Below are positions 8,441 to 18,790 of a DNA stretch of 64,000 bases, one piece after another. The stretch lies in NCBI GenBank assembly GCA_902786515.1, contig CADADA010000010.1, forward strand, positions 62,001-126,000. The letters are read 5' to 3'. The stretch is from an uncultured Lachnospiraceae bacterium (lineage in GTDB: Bacteria; Bacillota; Clostridia; Lachnospirales; Lachnospiraceae). The first letter of the stretch is position 1; the number at the start of each line of letters is the position of its first letter. The notes beneath the pieces are model-generated. The model was not told where the DNA came from. It saw nothing but the letters and a program-made list of their open reading frames with translations, and did not search any database. The position numbers and the translations under genes were made by a program.

Positions 8441-9304
8441 ATGCAGATAGGATTTATTGGTGCCGGTAAGGCGGGATGTTCGTTAGGTAAATACCTTATT
8501 GAAAAAGGAATGACCGTGACCGGCTATTATAGCAGAACCGTAAAGAGCGCTGAGGAAGCCTCGGAGTTTACGGGAACAATGCTGTTTGATTCGATTGAAG
8601 ACATAGTATCAGCGAGTGATACCCTATTTATCACCACATCGGATGATGCGATATGTGAAGTGTGGGATTACATTGCGAAGTATTCTGTCGGTGACAAGAT
8701 AAGAGATAAGATTATATGCCATTGTAGTGGCTCATTATCATCCGTTGTATTTTCAGGAATAGAGAGTACGGGGGCATCCGCCTGCTCTATTCATCCGATG
8801 TTAGCATTCAGTAACAGGTTTTCTTCGTACCAACAACTTTATCAGACAATATTTACCATCGAAGGAATGGATAAAGCAGTGGAAAACATCCGGGGTTTAT
8901 TTGAAGAACTTGGAAATAAGGTGTTCAGAATAAGGACGGAGGAGAAAGAGAAATACCATTGTGCGGCTTCCATTGTGAGCAACCAAATGATAGGATTGTA
9001 TCAGATGGGAATTGATTTGCTTAAACAGTGCGGTTTTGAAGAAAAAGATGCTGTAGTGCTGGTGGGTCCACTCGTTAAGAATAATATAAATACATTGCTG
9101 GAAAAAGGCAGTATTGAAGCTCTTACGGGGCCGGTTGAGAGAAATGATATCGGTACGGTAAAAAAACACTTAGATGCATTATCGGAAGACGATTTAGAAA
9201 TATACAGACTTCTGGCGAAAAAATTAGTGAATATATCAAAGAAAAAGAATAAAGACAGAGATTATACGGAAATTTATAAATTATTGAATGAGAAAGGAAT
9301 ATAG
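8441..9304 (+). CDS. panG: Rossmann/DUF2520 oxidoreductase, probable PanG-type ketopantoate reductase
   Basis: A 287-residue NAD(P)-dependent reductase. It begins with the dinucleotide-binding motif GFIGAGKAG (residues 4-12), followed by a Rossmann domain to about 150 and a helical DUF2520-type domain (YHCAASIVSNQMIGL onward). DUF2520-like proteins of this kind have been shown in some bacteria to act as an alternative ketopantoate reductase (PanG). It is the first gene of an operon with panB, panC, panD and coaBC, with no panE in the window. That context, more than the sequence, supports reduction of 2-dehydropantoate to pantoate. The start has a strong AAAGGAGGTG site. The gap to panB is 3 bases. 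Confidence 0.75.
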   Translation: MQIGFIGAGKAGCSLGKYLIEKGMTVTGYYSRTVKSAEEASEFTGTMLFDSIEDIVSASDTLFITTSDDAICEVWDYIAKYSVGDKIRDKIICHCSGSLSSVVFSGIESTGASACSIHPMLAFSNRFSSYQQLYQTIFTIEGMDKAVENIRGLFEELGNKVFRIRTEEKEKYHCAASIVSNQMIGLYQMGIDLLKQCGFEEKDAVVLVGPLVKNNINTLLEKGSIEALTGPVERNDIGTVKKHLDALSEDDLEIYRLLAKKLVNISKKKNKDRDYTEIYKLLNEKGI

Positions 9305-9307
9305 AAT

Positions 9308-10138
9308 ATGAAAAATACAGTTATGACATTTAAAGAAGCAAAAAATAAAGGGGAAAAGCTCACTATGCTTACGGCGTATGATTATTCCACGGCAAAGTTT
9401 ATAGACGAAGCCGGCATAAACAGTATACTTGTAGGTGATTCTCTGGGAAATGTTATGTTAGGATATGAGGATACGGTATCAGTTACCATGGAAGATATGA
9501 TACACCACGGAGCAGCCGTTGCAAGGGGCGCAAAAAATGCACTTGTTGTGATAGATATGCCTTTTATGTCATATCAGACATCAGTATATGATGCAATGGT
9601 TAATGCGGGACGTCTTATGAAAGAGGGAAGGGCAAATGCCGTGAAACTTGAAGGCGGAATAGAGGTATGCCCTCAGATTAAGGCGATTACGGATGCCGGA
9701 ATCCCGGTGTGCGCACATTTAGGAATGACACCACAGTCAATCAATGCATTTGGAGGCTTCAAAGTTCAGTGCAAGACTGAGGAAGCGGCAAAGAAGCTTA
9801 TAGAAGATGCAAAGGCAGTGGAGGAAGCAGGAGCATTTGCTGTTGTACTTGAATGTGTACCGGCAAAATTAGCTGAAATAATAACTAAAACGGTAAATAT
9901 ACCTACGATAGGAATCGGAGCAGGAAACGGATGCGACGGTCAGGTGCTTGTATATCAGGACATGCTTGGAATGTTTTCAGATTTCACACCTAAATTTGTA
10001 AAAAAATTTGCAACAGTAGGTGAAGTGATGAAAGAAGCATTTGCTGAATATATAAAAGAAGTGTCAGACGGAACATTTCCGGGAAAAGAGCATGAGTATA
10101 AAATAGATGAAGAAGTATTAAAGAAAGTTATAGAATAA
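9308..10138 (+). CDS. panB: 3-methyl-2-oxobutanoate hydroxymethyltransferase
   Basis: This enzyme makes ketopantoate from 2-ketoisovalerate and methylene-tetrahydrofolate, the first committed step of pantothenate synthesis. The 276-residue TIM-barrel protein has all the expected blocks: [28 protein letters not shown] with the metal-binding Asp, [19 protein letters not shown], and [15 protein letters not shown]. Length is normal for the family (about 265-280). It starts 3 bases after the PanG-like gene and is followed after about 16 bases by panC, so translation is tightly coupled. Confidence 0.96.
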   Translation: MKNTVMTFKEAKNKGEKLTMLTAYDYSTAKFIDEAGINSILVGDSLGNVMLGYEDTVSVTMEDMIHHGAAVARGAKNALVVIDMPFMSYQTSVYDAMVNAGRLMKEGRANAVKLEGGIEVCPQIKAITDAGIPVCAHLGMTPQSINAFGGFKVQCKTEEAAKKLIEDAKAVEEAGAFAVVLECVPAKLAEIITKTVNIPTIGIGAGNGCDGQVLVYQDMLGMFSDFTPKFVKKFATVGEVMKEAFAEYIKEVSDGTFPGKEHEYKIDEEVLKKVIE

Positions 10139-10154
10139 AAGGATGGGTAAGATA

Positions 10155-11000
10155 ATGAAAGTAGCAGGTACAGTAAAAGAAGTCAGAGAACAGGTAAAAG
10201 AGTGGAGAAAAGAAGGACTTAGCGTAGGGCTTGTTCCTACAATGGGATATTTACATGAGGGTCACAAAAGCCTCATAGACAGAGCTGTAAAGGAAAATGA
10301 CAGAGTCGTTGTGAGCGTTTTTGTCAATCCGACACAATTTGGTCCGAATGAGGATTTTGAGAGTTATCCAAGAGATATGGAAAAGGACAGTGCATTGTGC
10401 GAAGCAGCAGGAGCAGCACTTGTATTTCACCCTGAACCGGATGAAATGTATGTTGATGGTTATTCTACATTTGTGGACATGAATACACTTACCGGAGGAC
10501 TTTGCGGAAAGACAAGACCTATACATTTCAGAGGAGTATGTACGGTTGTTTCAAAACTGTTTAATATCGTTACGCCGGACAGAGCGTACTTTGGACAAAA
10601 AGATGCACAGCAGCTCGCAGTTATAAAACATATGGTAACTGACCTGAATTTTGGTATAGAAATCGTGGGATGCCCTATTATCAGAGAGCAGGACGGTCTT
10701 GCAAAGAGTTCTAGGAACACTTACCTGAATGCTGATGAGAGAGCTGCGGCAACAGTGCTTAACAAAGCCCTTACAGAAGGAAAGAAGCAGATTGAAGCCG
10801 GTGAAAAAGATGCAGAAAAGGTGAAAAAAACAATAACCGGCATAATAGAGTCAGAGCCACTTGCAAAGATTGACTATGTAGAGATTGTAGACTGGAAGAC
10901 ATTAGAACCTGTAGAAAGCACAGGGGGCGCTATTCTTTGTGCAGTTGCCGTCTATATTGGAAAAACAAGGCTGATTGATAACTTTATCATAGAAAAGTAA
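10155..11000 (+). CDS. panC: pantothenate synthetase (pantoate--beta-alanine ligase)
   Basis: This enzyme joins pantoate and beta-alanine with ATP, through a pantoyl-adenylate. The 281-residue protein shows the HIGH-like motif PTMGYLHEGH (residues 28-37), the pantoate-binding VFVNPTQFGPNEDF segment, YFGQKDAQQL, and the KMSKS-like loop with SSRNTYL. An in-frame ATG at 10143 lies inside the AAAGGATGG ribosome site. The ATG at 10155, with proper spacing and a family-like N-terminus, is preferred. It lies between panB and panD in the operon. Confidence 0.95.
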   Translation: MKVAGTVKEVREQVKEWRKEGLSVGLVPTMGYLHEGHKSLIDRAVKENDRVVVSVFVNPTQFGPNEDFESYPRDMEKDSALCEAAGAALVFHPEPDEMYVDGYSTFVDMNTLTGGLCGKTRPIHFRGVCTVVSKLFNIVTPDRAYFGQKDAQQLAVIKHMVTDLNFGIEIVGCPIIREQDGLAKSSRNTYLNADERAAATVLNKALTEGKKQIEAGEKDAEKVKKTITGIIESEPLAKIDYVEIVDWKTLEPVESTGGAILCAVAVYIGKTRLIDNFIIEK

Positions 11001-11019
11001 TTGAGAAAGGTTGGAAGAT

Positions 11020-11403
11020 ATGAATATTACGATGCTAAAGGGAAAAATTCACAGAGCTGTTGTGACACAGGCAGAACTTAATTATGTGGGAAGCATTACA
11101 GTGGACAGCGATTTGATGAAGGCAGCAGGTATTCTTGAATACGAAAAAGTGCAGATTGTAGATGTTGAGAATGGTAACAGATTTGAGACATATACGATAG
11201 CAGGAGAGCCGGGTTCTGGAATGATCTGCTTAAATGGAGCTGCTGCAAGACAGGTGCTTGTTGGCGATCACGTTATCATAATGGCATATTGTGATTTGAG
11301 TGCAGAGGAAGCGGGAAGCCATAAGCCGGGTGTAGTATTTGTAGATGAACATAACAAAATAGTGCGTACTGCTACGTATGAAAAGCATGGAGAATTATCT
11401 TAG
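11020..11403 (+). CDS. panD: aspartate 1-decarboxylase, pyruvoyl type
   Basis: This enzyme makes beta-alanine from L-aspartate. The 127-residue proenzyme begins at the ATG at 11020 ([13 protein letters not shown]), preferred over the TTG at 11011, which lies in the ribosome-site region. The self-cleavage site is Gly24-Ser25 in NYVGSITVD, which produces the pyruvoyl cofactor from Ser25. The conserved GNRFETY and LNGAAARQV blocks are present. Length matches the family (about 126-130). The coaBC start follows 17 bases after the stop. Confidence 0.95.
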   Translation: MNITMLKGKIHRAVVTQAELNYVGSITVDSDLMKAAGILEYEKVQIVDVENGNRFETYTIAGEPGSGMICLNGAAARQVLVGDHVIIMAYCDLSAEEAGSHKPGVVFVDEHNKIVRTATYEKHGELS

Positions 11404-11420
11404 ATAACGGAGGTGGCCAT

Positions 11421-12620
11421 ATGCTGAAAGGTAAGACAGTTATTCTCGGAGTCACCGGAAGTATAGCTGCATATAAGATAGCGAATCTTACAAGCATGCT
11501 TGTAAAACTTCATTGTGACGTGTATGTTATTATGACAGAAAATGCGACGAATTTTATCAACCCTATTACATTTGAAACCTTGACGAATCATAAAACACTG
11601 GTGGATACATTTGACAGGAATTTTAACTACAATATAGAACATGTTTCATTGGCGAAGAAAGCAGATGTCGTGCTTGTTGCTCCGGCATCTGCAAACGTTA
11701 TCGGAAAGATTGCGGGAGGAATTGCGGATGATATGCTTACTACTACGATTATGGCATGCAGATGCAAAAAAATCATATCTCCTGCAATGAATACTGCGAT
11801 GTACGAGAATCCGATTGTGCAGGATAACATGAAGAAACTTAGGAGTTTCGGATATGAAATCATAGATGCAGATACGGGACTGTTAGCCTGCAAAGACGTT
11901 GGAATTGGGAAGATGCCTTCAGAAAAGGTGCTTCTTGATTACATTTTAAGAGAAATACGATTTGATAAGGATTTAGAAGGTAAAAATGTGGTGGTTACGG
12001 CAGGACCTACGATGGAAGCCATCGATCCTGTAAGATTTATATCAAATCATTCAACCGGCAAGATGGGATATGCGATTGCAAATGTGGCAGCGCAAAGAGG
12101 TGCGAAAGTTACCCTTATTTCAGGCAAATGCCATATAGAACCTCCGGCATTTGTGAATGTTGTAGATGTAATCAGTGCTGAGGATATGTTTAACGCAGTG
12201 AAGGATAACAGTGAAGATGCTGATATTGTGGTGATGTCGGCTGCCGTGGCTGATTATACTCCTGCCGTGACAGAGAGTGAGAAGATTAAGAAAATGGAAG
12301 GCGATTCAAAAATAGAATTGAAGCGCACGACAGATATTTTGAAATACCTTGGCGAGCACCGGAGAGAAGGACAGTTTTTGTGCGGATTTTCCATGGAAAC
12401 GGAAAATATGCTTGAAAATTCAAAGGCGAAGCTTGAGAAGAAAAATATTGACATGATAATTGCAAATAATTTAAGAACTGATGGGGCCGGATTTGGAACA
12501 GATACCAATGTTATTACCATGATTACAAAGGAAAATGTCAAAGAATTTCCAAAAATGTCAAAAGAGGACGTTGCAATCAACATTTTAGACGAGATTTTGT
12601 TGCAAAGTAAAAATGCTTAA
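11421..12620 (+). CDS. coaBC: bifunctional phosphopantothenoylcysteine decarboxylase/phosphopantothenate-cysteine ligase
   Basis: This protein converts 4'-phosphopantothenate and cysteine to 4'-phosphopantetheine in coenzyme A synthesis. The 399-residue sequence has an FMN-dependent CoaC domain (about 1-185) with the active His in NIEHVSL, the PAMNTAMYEN motif and the catalytic Cys in LLACKDVGIG. The CoaB domain follows (about 190-395), with TAGPTMEAIDPVRFIS, NHSTGKMG and AAVADYTP. In family terms CoaB of this type uses CTP. Finding it as the last gene of the pan operon means all steps from ketoisovalerate to phosphopantetheine are grouped here except the kinase. Confidence 0.96.
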   Translation: MLKGKTVILGVTGSIAAYKIANLTSMLVKLHCDVYVIMTENATNFINPITFETLTNHKTLVDTFDRNFNYNIEHVSLAKKADVVLVAPASANVIGKIAGGIADDMLTTTIMACRCKKIISPAMNTAMYENPIVQDNMKKLRSFGYEIIDADTGLLACKDVGIGKMPSEKVLLDYILREIRFDKDLEGKNVVVTAGPTMEAIDPVRFISNHSTGKMGYAIANVAAQRGAKVTLISGKCHIEPPAFVNVVDVISAEDMFNAVKDNSEDADIVVMSAAVADYTPAVTESEKIKKMEGDSKIELKRTTDILKYLGEHRREGQFLCGFSMETENMLENSKAKLEKKNIDMIIANNLRTDGAGFGTDTNVITMITKENVKEFPKMSKEDVAINILDEILLQSKNA

Positions 12621-12685
12621 AGTATACTAGTAAGGTAGTGGTGTAAAAAATTGATATTTAATGTAGGAAGGGAAGGACACAGATT

Positions 12686-14239
12686 TTGAAAAATAACAGA
12701 ATAATACTTGATACTTTAAGATATATAATTGCAGCGGCCGTTACGATTTGTATTGTTTTTTCAGTACGAAATCAGGCTTACGGTTATACTACAAAGATTG
12801 TAAACGTGACGAAGGATAAGCAGGTGGTTGATTCATTTTGTGGAGTGAAGGCGTATTATATTCTCGGACCAAGTGATACCGGATCTTATTGTTGTGCATA
12901 TTATGTAAAGAGATTCTACGCAGCCCTTTACGGAGTTGAGGTTTCGAGCATTAATACCTATAGCGGACCACCGGTAGTTTCAGCAGTGGGAAAAGATGTA
13001 AAACTAGTGCAGGTGTCTGATCCGCAGCCGGGAGATATTATGCAGAACGTGACATGGACACATGTTGGAATTGTAAAGGGAGTGTCAGGCAGTACTGTTA
13101 CTATTGCAGAGCAGAACTGGAAGTGGACAGGCAGTGACGGTAAGATTTATGCAAAGAAGAACCGCCAGATTAACAAGAATATGGCATATTTTTATAGATT
13201 ATACATAAACGGTGTACCTGTTGCACCTGCAAAAAAAGGTATGGTAAGTCAGCCGGATGATAAAAAAGTATACATTTCATCGTTATACGGGGGAGCGAGC
13301 GTAAGAAGTTCAGCAAATGCTTCTGCAAAGCTGAAGGTTACTATCCCGTATAATAAGATATTTAATGTGACAAAGGTGAAAAATTCATCGGGCATAAAGT
13401 GGGGAAAGGTAAGCTATGCGGATAAAAACGGATGGGTTAGACTTGATGAAGCTACTTATGTCTGGGGCAGTACTCCAAAGACAGTAAAGGATACTACGCC
13501 TCCGGTACTTACGGATGTCCGGATAAAGGATGTTAAATGCAACAGTTACACGGTTGAGTGTAAGGTATCAGATGATACTGCTATTGACAGGGTACAGTTT
13601 CCGGTGTGGACGTCTTATGGCGGACAGGATGATCTTATGTCAGACTGGATAATTAATCCGGAGTGCTCAGGAAAGATAGCATCTGACGGAACGGTTACTT
13701 TTAAGGTTAAAAATACTATGCACAACAGTGAGTACGGCTATTATTATACGCATATATATGCATTTGATAAGCAGGGAAATTCAGTATGTGTGGCAGCACC
13801 TCTTACTGAGATGGGATATGCAAAAGGACTGAAGAAATCATTTACGGGATATCTTGTTGAAAATATTTCCGGAAAAGCGGTAACCGCGGGTAAGAAGGCA
13901 ACTATATCTGAATATAACCGTGATGAAAGCCAGAAACTTAAATTTGTGAAACAGGAAAACGGATTTTATATCATAAGCGCACCTGCCACAAATAAGAGAA
14001 TGGCACTACAGACTAATTCTGATGGCACGATGAGTGTGATTTTCAGAAAGAAAACAGATGCAGACGATGAGTATTGGCAGATATACGGCAAAGAAGGAAA
14101 TTATGTTCTGAGAAACCGTACATCAAACACAGTGGTAATGGTCAAGGAAGAAAGCACGAAAACAGGTGCAAAATTAAGGATGAACGGTCAATGTGTAAGT
14201 AAATCCTTCCTATTTACAATTGAATATAAAAATAATTAA
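12686..14239 (+). CDS. secreted CHAP-domain peptidoglycan hydrolase with SH3b, GBS Bsp-like and ricin-like domains
   Basis: A 517-residue exported protein starting at TTG 12686 behind GGAAGGGAAGG. A signal peptide or anchor covers about residues 10-33. Residues about 50-175 look like a CHAP amidase/endopeptidase, with Cys70 in CCAYYVKRF, His126 in WTHVGIVKG and the polar residue in AEQNW. An SH3b cell-wall-binding module lies at about 200-265 (LYGGASVRSS to NGWVRLDE), a GBS Bsp-like repeat at about 275-375, and a ricin-like beta-trefoil at about 385-517. This points to a wall hydrolase acting outside the cell. The exact bond cut is unknown. The gap of 65 bases after coaBC has no clear terminator. 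Confidence 0.8.
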   Translation: MKNNRIILDTLRYIIAAAVTICIVFSVRNQAYGYTTKIVNVTKDKQVVDSFCGVKAYYILGPSDTGSYCCAYYVKRFYAALYGVEVSSINTYSGPPVVSAVGKDVKLVQVSDPQPGDIMQNVTWTHVGIVKGVSGSTVTIAEQNWKWTGSDGKIYAKKNRQINKNMAYFYRLYINGVPVAPAKKGMVSQPDDKKVYISSLYGGASVRSSANASAKLKVTIPYNKIFNVTKVKNSSGIKWGKVSYADKNGWVRLDEATYVWGSTPKTVKDTTPPVLTDVRIKDVKCNSYTVECKVSDDTAIDRVQFPVWTSYGGQDDLMSDWIINPECSGKIASDGTVTFKVKNTMHNSEYGYYYTHIYAFDKQGNSVCVAAPLTEMGYAKGLKKSFTGYLVENISGKAVTAGKKATISEYNRDESQKLKFVKQENGFYIISAPATNKRMALQTNSDGTMSVIFRKKTDADDEYWQIYGKEGNYVLRNRTSNTVVMVKEESTKTGAKLRMNGQCVSKSFLFTIEYKNN

Positions 14240-14261
14240 ATAAAAGATTAAGGAGATTAAT

Positions 14262-16247
14262 ATGCGTTTTGGTAAAGGATATTGGAAGACATTTGAGAGC
14301 GGAATAGAACGGGAATGGGTTATTACGAATGGAATTGGCGGATACTGCGGCAGTTCCATAATAGGCGCCAATACCAGAAAACATCATGGCATGCTGATAG
14401 CAAGTCTTCATGCACCGGTTGAGAGATATATGATACTGTCAAAGATAGACGAGACAGTAAGTTTTTCTGACGCCTCATACAGCATTTTTGCAACCGCACG
14501 ACCGGCAGGCAACGAAGAGGGACAAAAGCACTTACAGACGTTTATCTATGATGAACTTCCAAGTTATCTTTACCAGACCGAAGAAATGTTTATTACAAAA
14601 ACACTTGCATTTGAGAGAGAGAAGAATACAATCGCCATTGGATATGATATTGTAAACGGATCAAAGCCTGCAAAAATCAAATTTACACCTTTATTTAATT
14701 TCAGGGAACATGGTAGTAAAAGTGAGAAGGCTGATTTAAAATTTGAGTGCAGTGTAAGTGACAATGAAATTCGTTTAGAGCACGAGAAACATAAGGATTT
14801 TCCTGTTAAATTCTATTTTTCTGAAGGAAGCGTCTTAAAAAGAGATAATATCTATGACGAGGAAATGCAGTATCAGACGGAAATTAATACGGGAAATACT
14901 GCTGTTGAAAATAATTTTACACCATATGATATAGTAATTGATATAAAGCCATATGAGAAAAAGAAACTGTCATTTGTATGTTCTGTTGAAGAGAATTATG
15001 CAAAAGATGCCTTTATATTGATTGATAGTGAAAGAAAAAGAATTGCAGAACTTAAGGAACAGGCGGGATATCAGGATGAGTTTGTAAACCGGCTTGTTCA
15101 GGCAGCTGACCAGTTTATTGTAAAAAGAGAATCTACCGGATATAAAACGGTTCTTGCAGGTCTTCCGTGGTTTACCGACTGGGGGAGAGATACGATGATA
15201 GCCCTTCAGGGACTTACTATGGTTACGAAGAGATTTGAAGATACCAGAGGAATTCTTAAGACGTTTGCTAAGTATGTGAAAAACGGACTGGTTCCGAATA
15301 TGTTCCCGGATGAAGGACTGGAGCCGCTTTATAATACCGTTGATGCATCGATGTGGTATTTTTATTCTGTTGATAAATACCTGTCATATACCGGAAATGA
15401 CAGTGATTATGCATTTATAAAAAATGAGATATATGATAGTCTGAAAGAGATTATAGAAAATTATAAAAAAGGGACTGATTTTTCTATATATATGGATGAA
15501 GACGGGCTTATCCATGCAGGCGGAGGATTTGATCAGGTTACATGGATGGATGTAAGAGTAGGCGAGTGGGTAGTAACTCCGAGACATGGAAAACCTGTAG
15601 AAATAAACGCATTATGGTATAATGCTTTAAAGGTAATGGAAAAGCTGTCTGAAAAATTTGGTGAGGATTCCCGTGAGTATGGAGAGCTTGCAAAAAAAGT
15701 GAAGAATTCGTTTAACGGGAAATTCTGGAATGAAGAGAAAAAATGTCTGTATGATGTTGTCAGTGATGAAGGAAATGATGATAAGATACGTCCGAATCAG
15801 ATATGGGCGGTATCACTGCCATACACCATGTTAGACAGCGAAAAGGAAAAACGTGTAGTTGAGACTGTTATCAGTAAATTATATGCAAGTTATGGCCTTC
15901 GTAGTCTTTCTATGGATGATCCTGAATATAAAGGTGTATATAAGGGAAAATTAAGTGATAGAGACGCAGCATATCATCAGGGCACTACATGGGCATTTCC
16001 GCTGGGAGGTCTTGTTACGGCGTATGTTAAGGTGCATGGAAACTCAAAAGAGAGTATCGCGTATGCAAAAAAACTGATTGAACCGTTAAAAGATCATCTG
16101 ATGGATGGATGTGTCGGCTCTATTGCAGAAATATTCGACGGAAATGAACCTGTTATTTCAAGAGGCTGCTATGCTCAGGCATGGAGTGTCGGTGAGATAC
16201 TCAGGGCGTATGTGGAGGATATATATATCAATGAAAAGAGTAATTAA
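14262..16247 (+). CDS. glycogen debranching enzyme (amylo-alpha-1,6-glucosidase, GDE_N/GDE_C type)
   Basis: A 661-residue cytoplasmic enzyme that removes alpha-1,6 branches from glycogen-like glucans. The N-terminal half has the GDE_N signature (EREWVITNGIGGYCGSSIIGANTRKHHGML). The C-terminal (alpha/alpha)6 domain has the conserved WFTDWGRDTMIAL, TWMDVRVGEWVVTPRHGK, VEINALWYNAL and YHQGTTWAFPLG blocks, including the acidic catalytic residues. The length is usual for the bacterial/archaeal type. It complements GlgC/GlgD encoded elsewhere in the window. Its last 17 bases overlap the next gene, which suggests translational coupling. Confidence 0.92.
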   Translation: MRFGKGYWKTFESGIEREWVITNGIGGYCGSSIIGANTRKHHGMLIASLHAPVERYMILSKIDETVSFSDASYSIFATARPAGNEEGQKHLQTFIYDELPSYLYQTEEMFITKTLAFEREKNTIAIGYDIVNGSKPAKIKFTPLFNFREHGSKSEKADLKFECSVSDNEIRLEHEKHKDFPVKFYFSEGSVLKRDNIYDEEMQYQTEINTGNTAVENNFTPYDIVIDIKPYEKKKLSFVCSVEENYAKDAFILIDSERKRIAELKEQAGYQDEFVNRLVQAADQFIVKRESTGYKTVLAGLPWFTDWGRDTMIALQGLTMVTKRFEDTRGILKTFAKYVKNGLVPNMFPDEGLEPLYNTVDASMWYFYSVDKYLSYTGNDSDYAFIKNEIYDSLKEIIENYKKGTDFSIYMDEDGLIHAGGGFDQVTWMDVRVGEWVVTPRHGKPVEINALWYNALKVMEKLSEKFGEDSREYGELAKKVKNSFNGKFWNEEKKCLYDVVSDEGNDDKIRPNQIWAVSLPYTMLDSEKEKRVVETVISKLYASYGLRSLSMDDPEYKGVYKGKLSDRDAAYHQGTTWAFPLGGLVTAYVKVHGNSKESIAYAKKLIEPLKDHLMDGCVGSIAEIFDGNEPVISRGCYAQAWSVGEILRAYVEDIYINEKSN

Positions 16248-18774
16248 TAAATTAATCGTACTGTTTCTCGTGTTTATCGGTACGCTCGTGTTTATGTTTT
16301 TTAAAGCGTATCAGGAGACTGATAAGGTTGCTGTTACGATGGGTAAAGCTTCGCTTCCAACGATAAGCATGCGTCAGTCAGACAGTTACATCAATATGCT
16401 CTACGGATATATGGAAGAGATGGAACCGTGGTATATGAGAAATTCCATCACACCGGTTCCTTCAGACGGAAAGGTGAAATTTACCGTCAATAATTGTGGC
16501 AATCTGATTACAAATGTAAAATATACGGTTTTTGATATGGACGGTGTGGAAAAATGCCGTGATATCGTGGTGGAAGACTGGAATTATACTGTTGAGACAA
16601 CGGATGTGGAAATTGATCTGCATACTCTGCTTGCTGCTGATACTGAATATATTCTGATTGTAAATCTGGAGACTGACAGATATGAAAATATTCATTATTA
16701 TACAAGGATAAACATGATAACGAATTCGTTATACAATGAGCAGCAGGAATTTGTCCGTTATTTCAGTGAAAGTACTTTTGATAAGACAAAAGCAGAAGAA
16801 CTGATTTCATATATTGAACCAAATTCTTCTGAGGAGAACACAAATTTAGGAAAAGTTAATATTCATTCCAGCTTTCAGCAGCTTACGTGGGGCAATCTTT
16901 CACCTGAGAGGGTGTCTGAACCACAGATTATTTACAATGAGCTGCTCGGAGATATAGGAAGTTATACTTTAAAATACAAAGTACAGGCAAAGAATGATTT
17001 TGATACGGAGCAGTACTATAATGTGACAGAGTTTTTCAGAGTCAAAAAGACTGATACAGAGATGTATCTGCTTGATTATGAGAGAACGATGGAACAGATA
17101 TTTGGTTCAGAAGGACAGAGTGTTACTTCCAGCCGTGTAAATCTCGGAATCGATTCGGATTTAGAGACCGGTTATGCAACCAACAAAGCCGGGACTTATA
17201 TTGCATTTGAAAAAGAAAACTCATTATGGCTGATGGATACAAATGATAACATTATAACATCGGTGTTCTCGTTTTGTAATTCTGCTCTTGATGCAGATGC
17301 AAGGGATACCAACGATGAACATAAGATTAAGGTTATCGATGTCAGTGATAACGGAGATGTGGAGTTTTTGATATACGGATACATGAACAGAGGTGAGCAT
17401 GAAGGACTTGTAGGAGTATCTTTGTATCAGTATACTAAAGCCACAAATCTTGTAAAAGAAACTTTATTCATTCCTTTTGCAAGGGAGTACCAGATTTTAA
17501 AAGAAACGATTGGAAAACTTTTGTATGTAAATTCATCGGATGTTATGTACATCATGCTGAATGACTGTATATATTCTATTGATTTGACGGGAAATGAATA
17601 TGTGGAGATTATATCCGGATTAAAAGACGGATGCTATGCGATTAATAAAAACAATAACCTTATTGCATGGGAAAAAGATATGTCATCGGGTGGTTCTGAT
17701 TCAATCATTGTGATGAACCTTGAAAACAATGAAGAATTTACCATTGATGCACAACCCGGAACAAAGATTAAGGTTGAAGGATTTCTGGGTGAAGATGTTG
17801 CGTATGGAATCGCTGAGGAATCAAGGATTGTGACAGACCAGAACGGAATTTGCGTAGTTCCTATGAGTAATCTTAAGATAGTAGATATGAAAGGAAATGA
17901 GCAGAAAAGCTATGTCAGGGAGGGATATTATTTTACGTCTTCCGAAGTAATAGGCAACATGATTAATCTTGACTGCGTACAATATGATGAAACGGGAACG
18001 GTATTACAAAGTACATCGGGTTATCAGATATTCGGAAATGATGAAGAGGAAGATGATACCGCATACGTAACGACGATTAATACAGACTTAAAGCAGCTTG
18101 AACTTGTTATCAATTTTGCAAAGAAGATAACTAAGGCAGGAAAGCTTAAGGTGAGATATCCTGTGGAGATTAAATTTGATGATACTAACACTTTAAGTCT
18201 CAGAAACCTTGTGTCTGAGAATAAGAGTTATTATGTATATGGTCGTGGAAAGGTATGCAGCATTTCAGATAATGTCGCTGATGCCATTATAGCAGCGGAT
18301 AATGCTAATGGCGTTGTGATAGGAGACAAAGGCAGATATATATGGGCAAAACGTTCACGCCAGACTGAAAATATACTTGAAAATGTGACCCTGCAGGCTG
18401 CTCCTGACGTGTCAGGTTATGTTGCAGCATGCGTAAACGCAATGCTTTTAAATGAGGGAGTCGTTGCGGATGTATCGGCTGAACTGCTGGAAGGAAAATC
18501 AACGATTCAGGTAATTAACTCGCATGTTCAGAATGTATCTGCGGTAGATTTGACAGGATGCAGCTTAGAGGATATATTATATTTCGTGGATAGCGGAAAA
18601 CCTGTACTTGGTATGCTGGAAAATGGAAATTGTCTTCTGGTTGTCGGTTACAATTTCTATAATGCCATGTTATTGAATCCTGCAACAGGGGAAGTGTATA
18701 GACAGGGACTTGAAGAGACAACTGAACAATTTAAGCAGTATGGAAACCGTTTTGTGTGTATAACACTGACATAG
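16231..18774 (+). CDS. membrane-anchored extracellular protein with degenerate C39-like domain, function unknown
   Basis: An 847-residue protein; the frame is open from 16105, but the ATG at 16231 with GGAGG at 16214-16218 is the likely start. A single N-terminal helix (about 6-27) anchors a large external region with Ig-like strands (about 70-160) and repeated beta-propeller-like strands (about 310-580). The C-terminal 130 residues resemble a papain-like C39 peptidase domain: [16 protein letters not shown] aligns with the active-site helix, and CLLVVGYN followed by LLNPATGEV aligns with the His/Asp strands. The expected Cys position is Tyr730 and the expected His is Asn800/Cys801, so catalysis is doubtful. 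The real function is not known. It overlaps the debranching gene and precedes asnS by 16 bases. Confidence 0.75.
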   Translation: MKRVINKLIVLFLVFIGTLVFMFFKAYQETDKVAVTMGKASLPTISMRQSDSYINMLYGYMEEMEPWYMRNSITPVPSDGKVKFTVNNCGNLITNVKYTVFDMDGVEKCRDIVVEDWNYTVETTDVEIDLHTLLAADTEYILIVNLETDRYENIHYYTRINMITNSLYNEQQEFVRYFSESTFDKTKAEELISYIEPNSSEENTNLGKVNIHSSFQQLTWGNLSPERVSEPQIIYNELLGDIGSYTLKYKVQAKNDFDTEQYYNVTEFFRVKKTDTEMYLLDYERTMEQIFGSEGQSVTSSRVNLGIDSDLETGYATNKAGTYIAFEKENSLWLMDTNDNIITSVFSFCNSALDADARDTNDEHKIKVIDVSDNGDVEFLIYGYMNRGEHEGLVGVSLYQYTKATNLVKETLFIPFAREYQILKETIGKLLYVNSSDVMYIMLNDCIYSIDLTGNEYVEIISGLKDGCYAINKNNNLIAWEKDMSSGGSDSIIVMNLENNEEFTIDAQPGTKIKVEGFLGEDVAYGIAEESRIVTDQNGICVVPMSNLKIVDMKGNEQKSYVREGYYFTSSEVIGNMINLDCVQYDETGTVLQSTSGYQIFGNDEEEDDTAYVTTINTDLKQLELVINFAKKITKAGKLKVRYPVEIKFDDTNTLSLRNLVSENKSYYVYGRGKVCSISDNVADAIIAADNANGVVIGDKGRYIWAKRSRQTENILENVTLQAAPDVSGYVAACVNAMLLNEGVVADVSAELLEGKSTIQVINSHVQNVSAVDLTGCSLEDILYFVDSGKPVLGMLENGNCLLVVGYNFYNAMLLNPATGEVYRQGLEETTEQFKQYGNRFVCITLT

Positions 18775-18790
18775 AAAGGTGTGGTTATAT

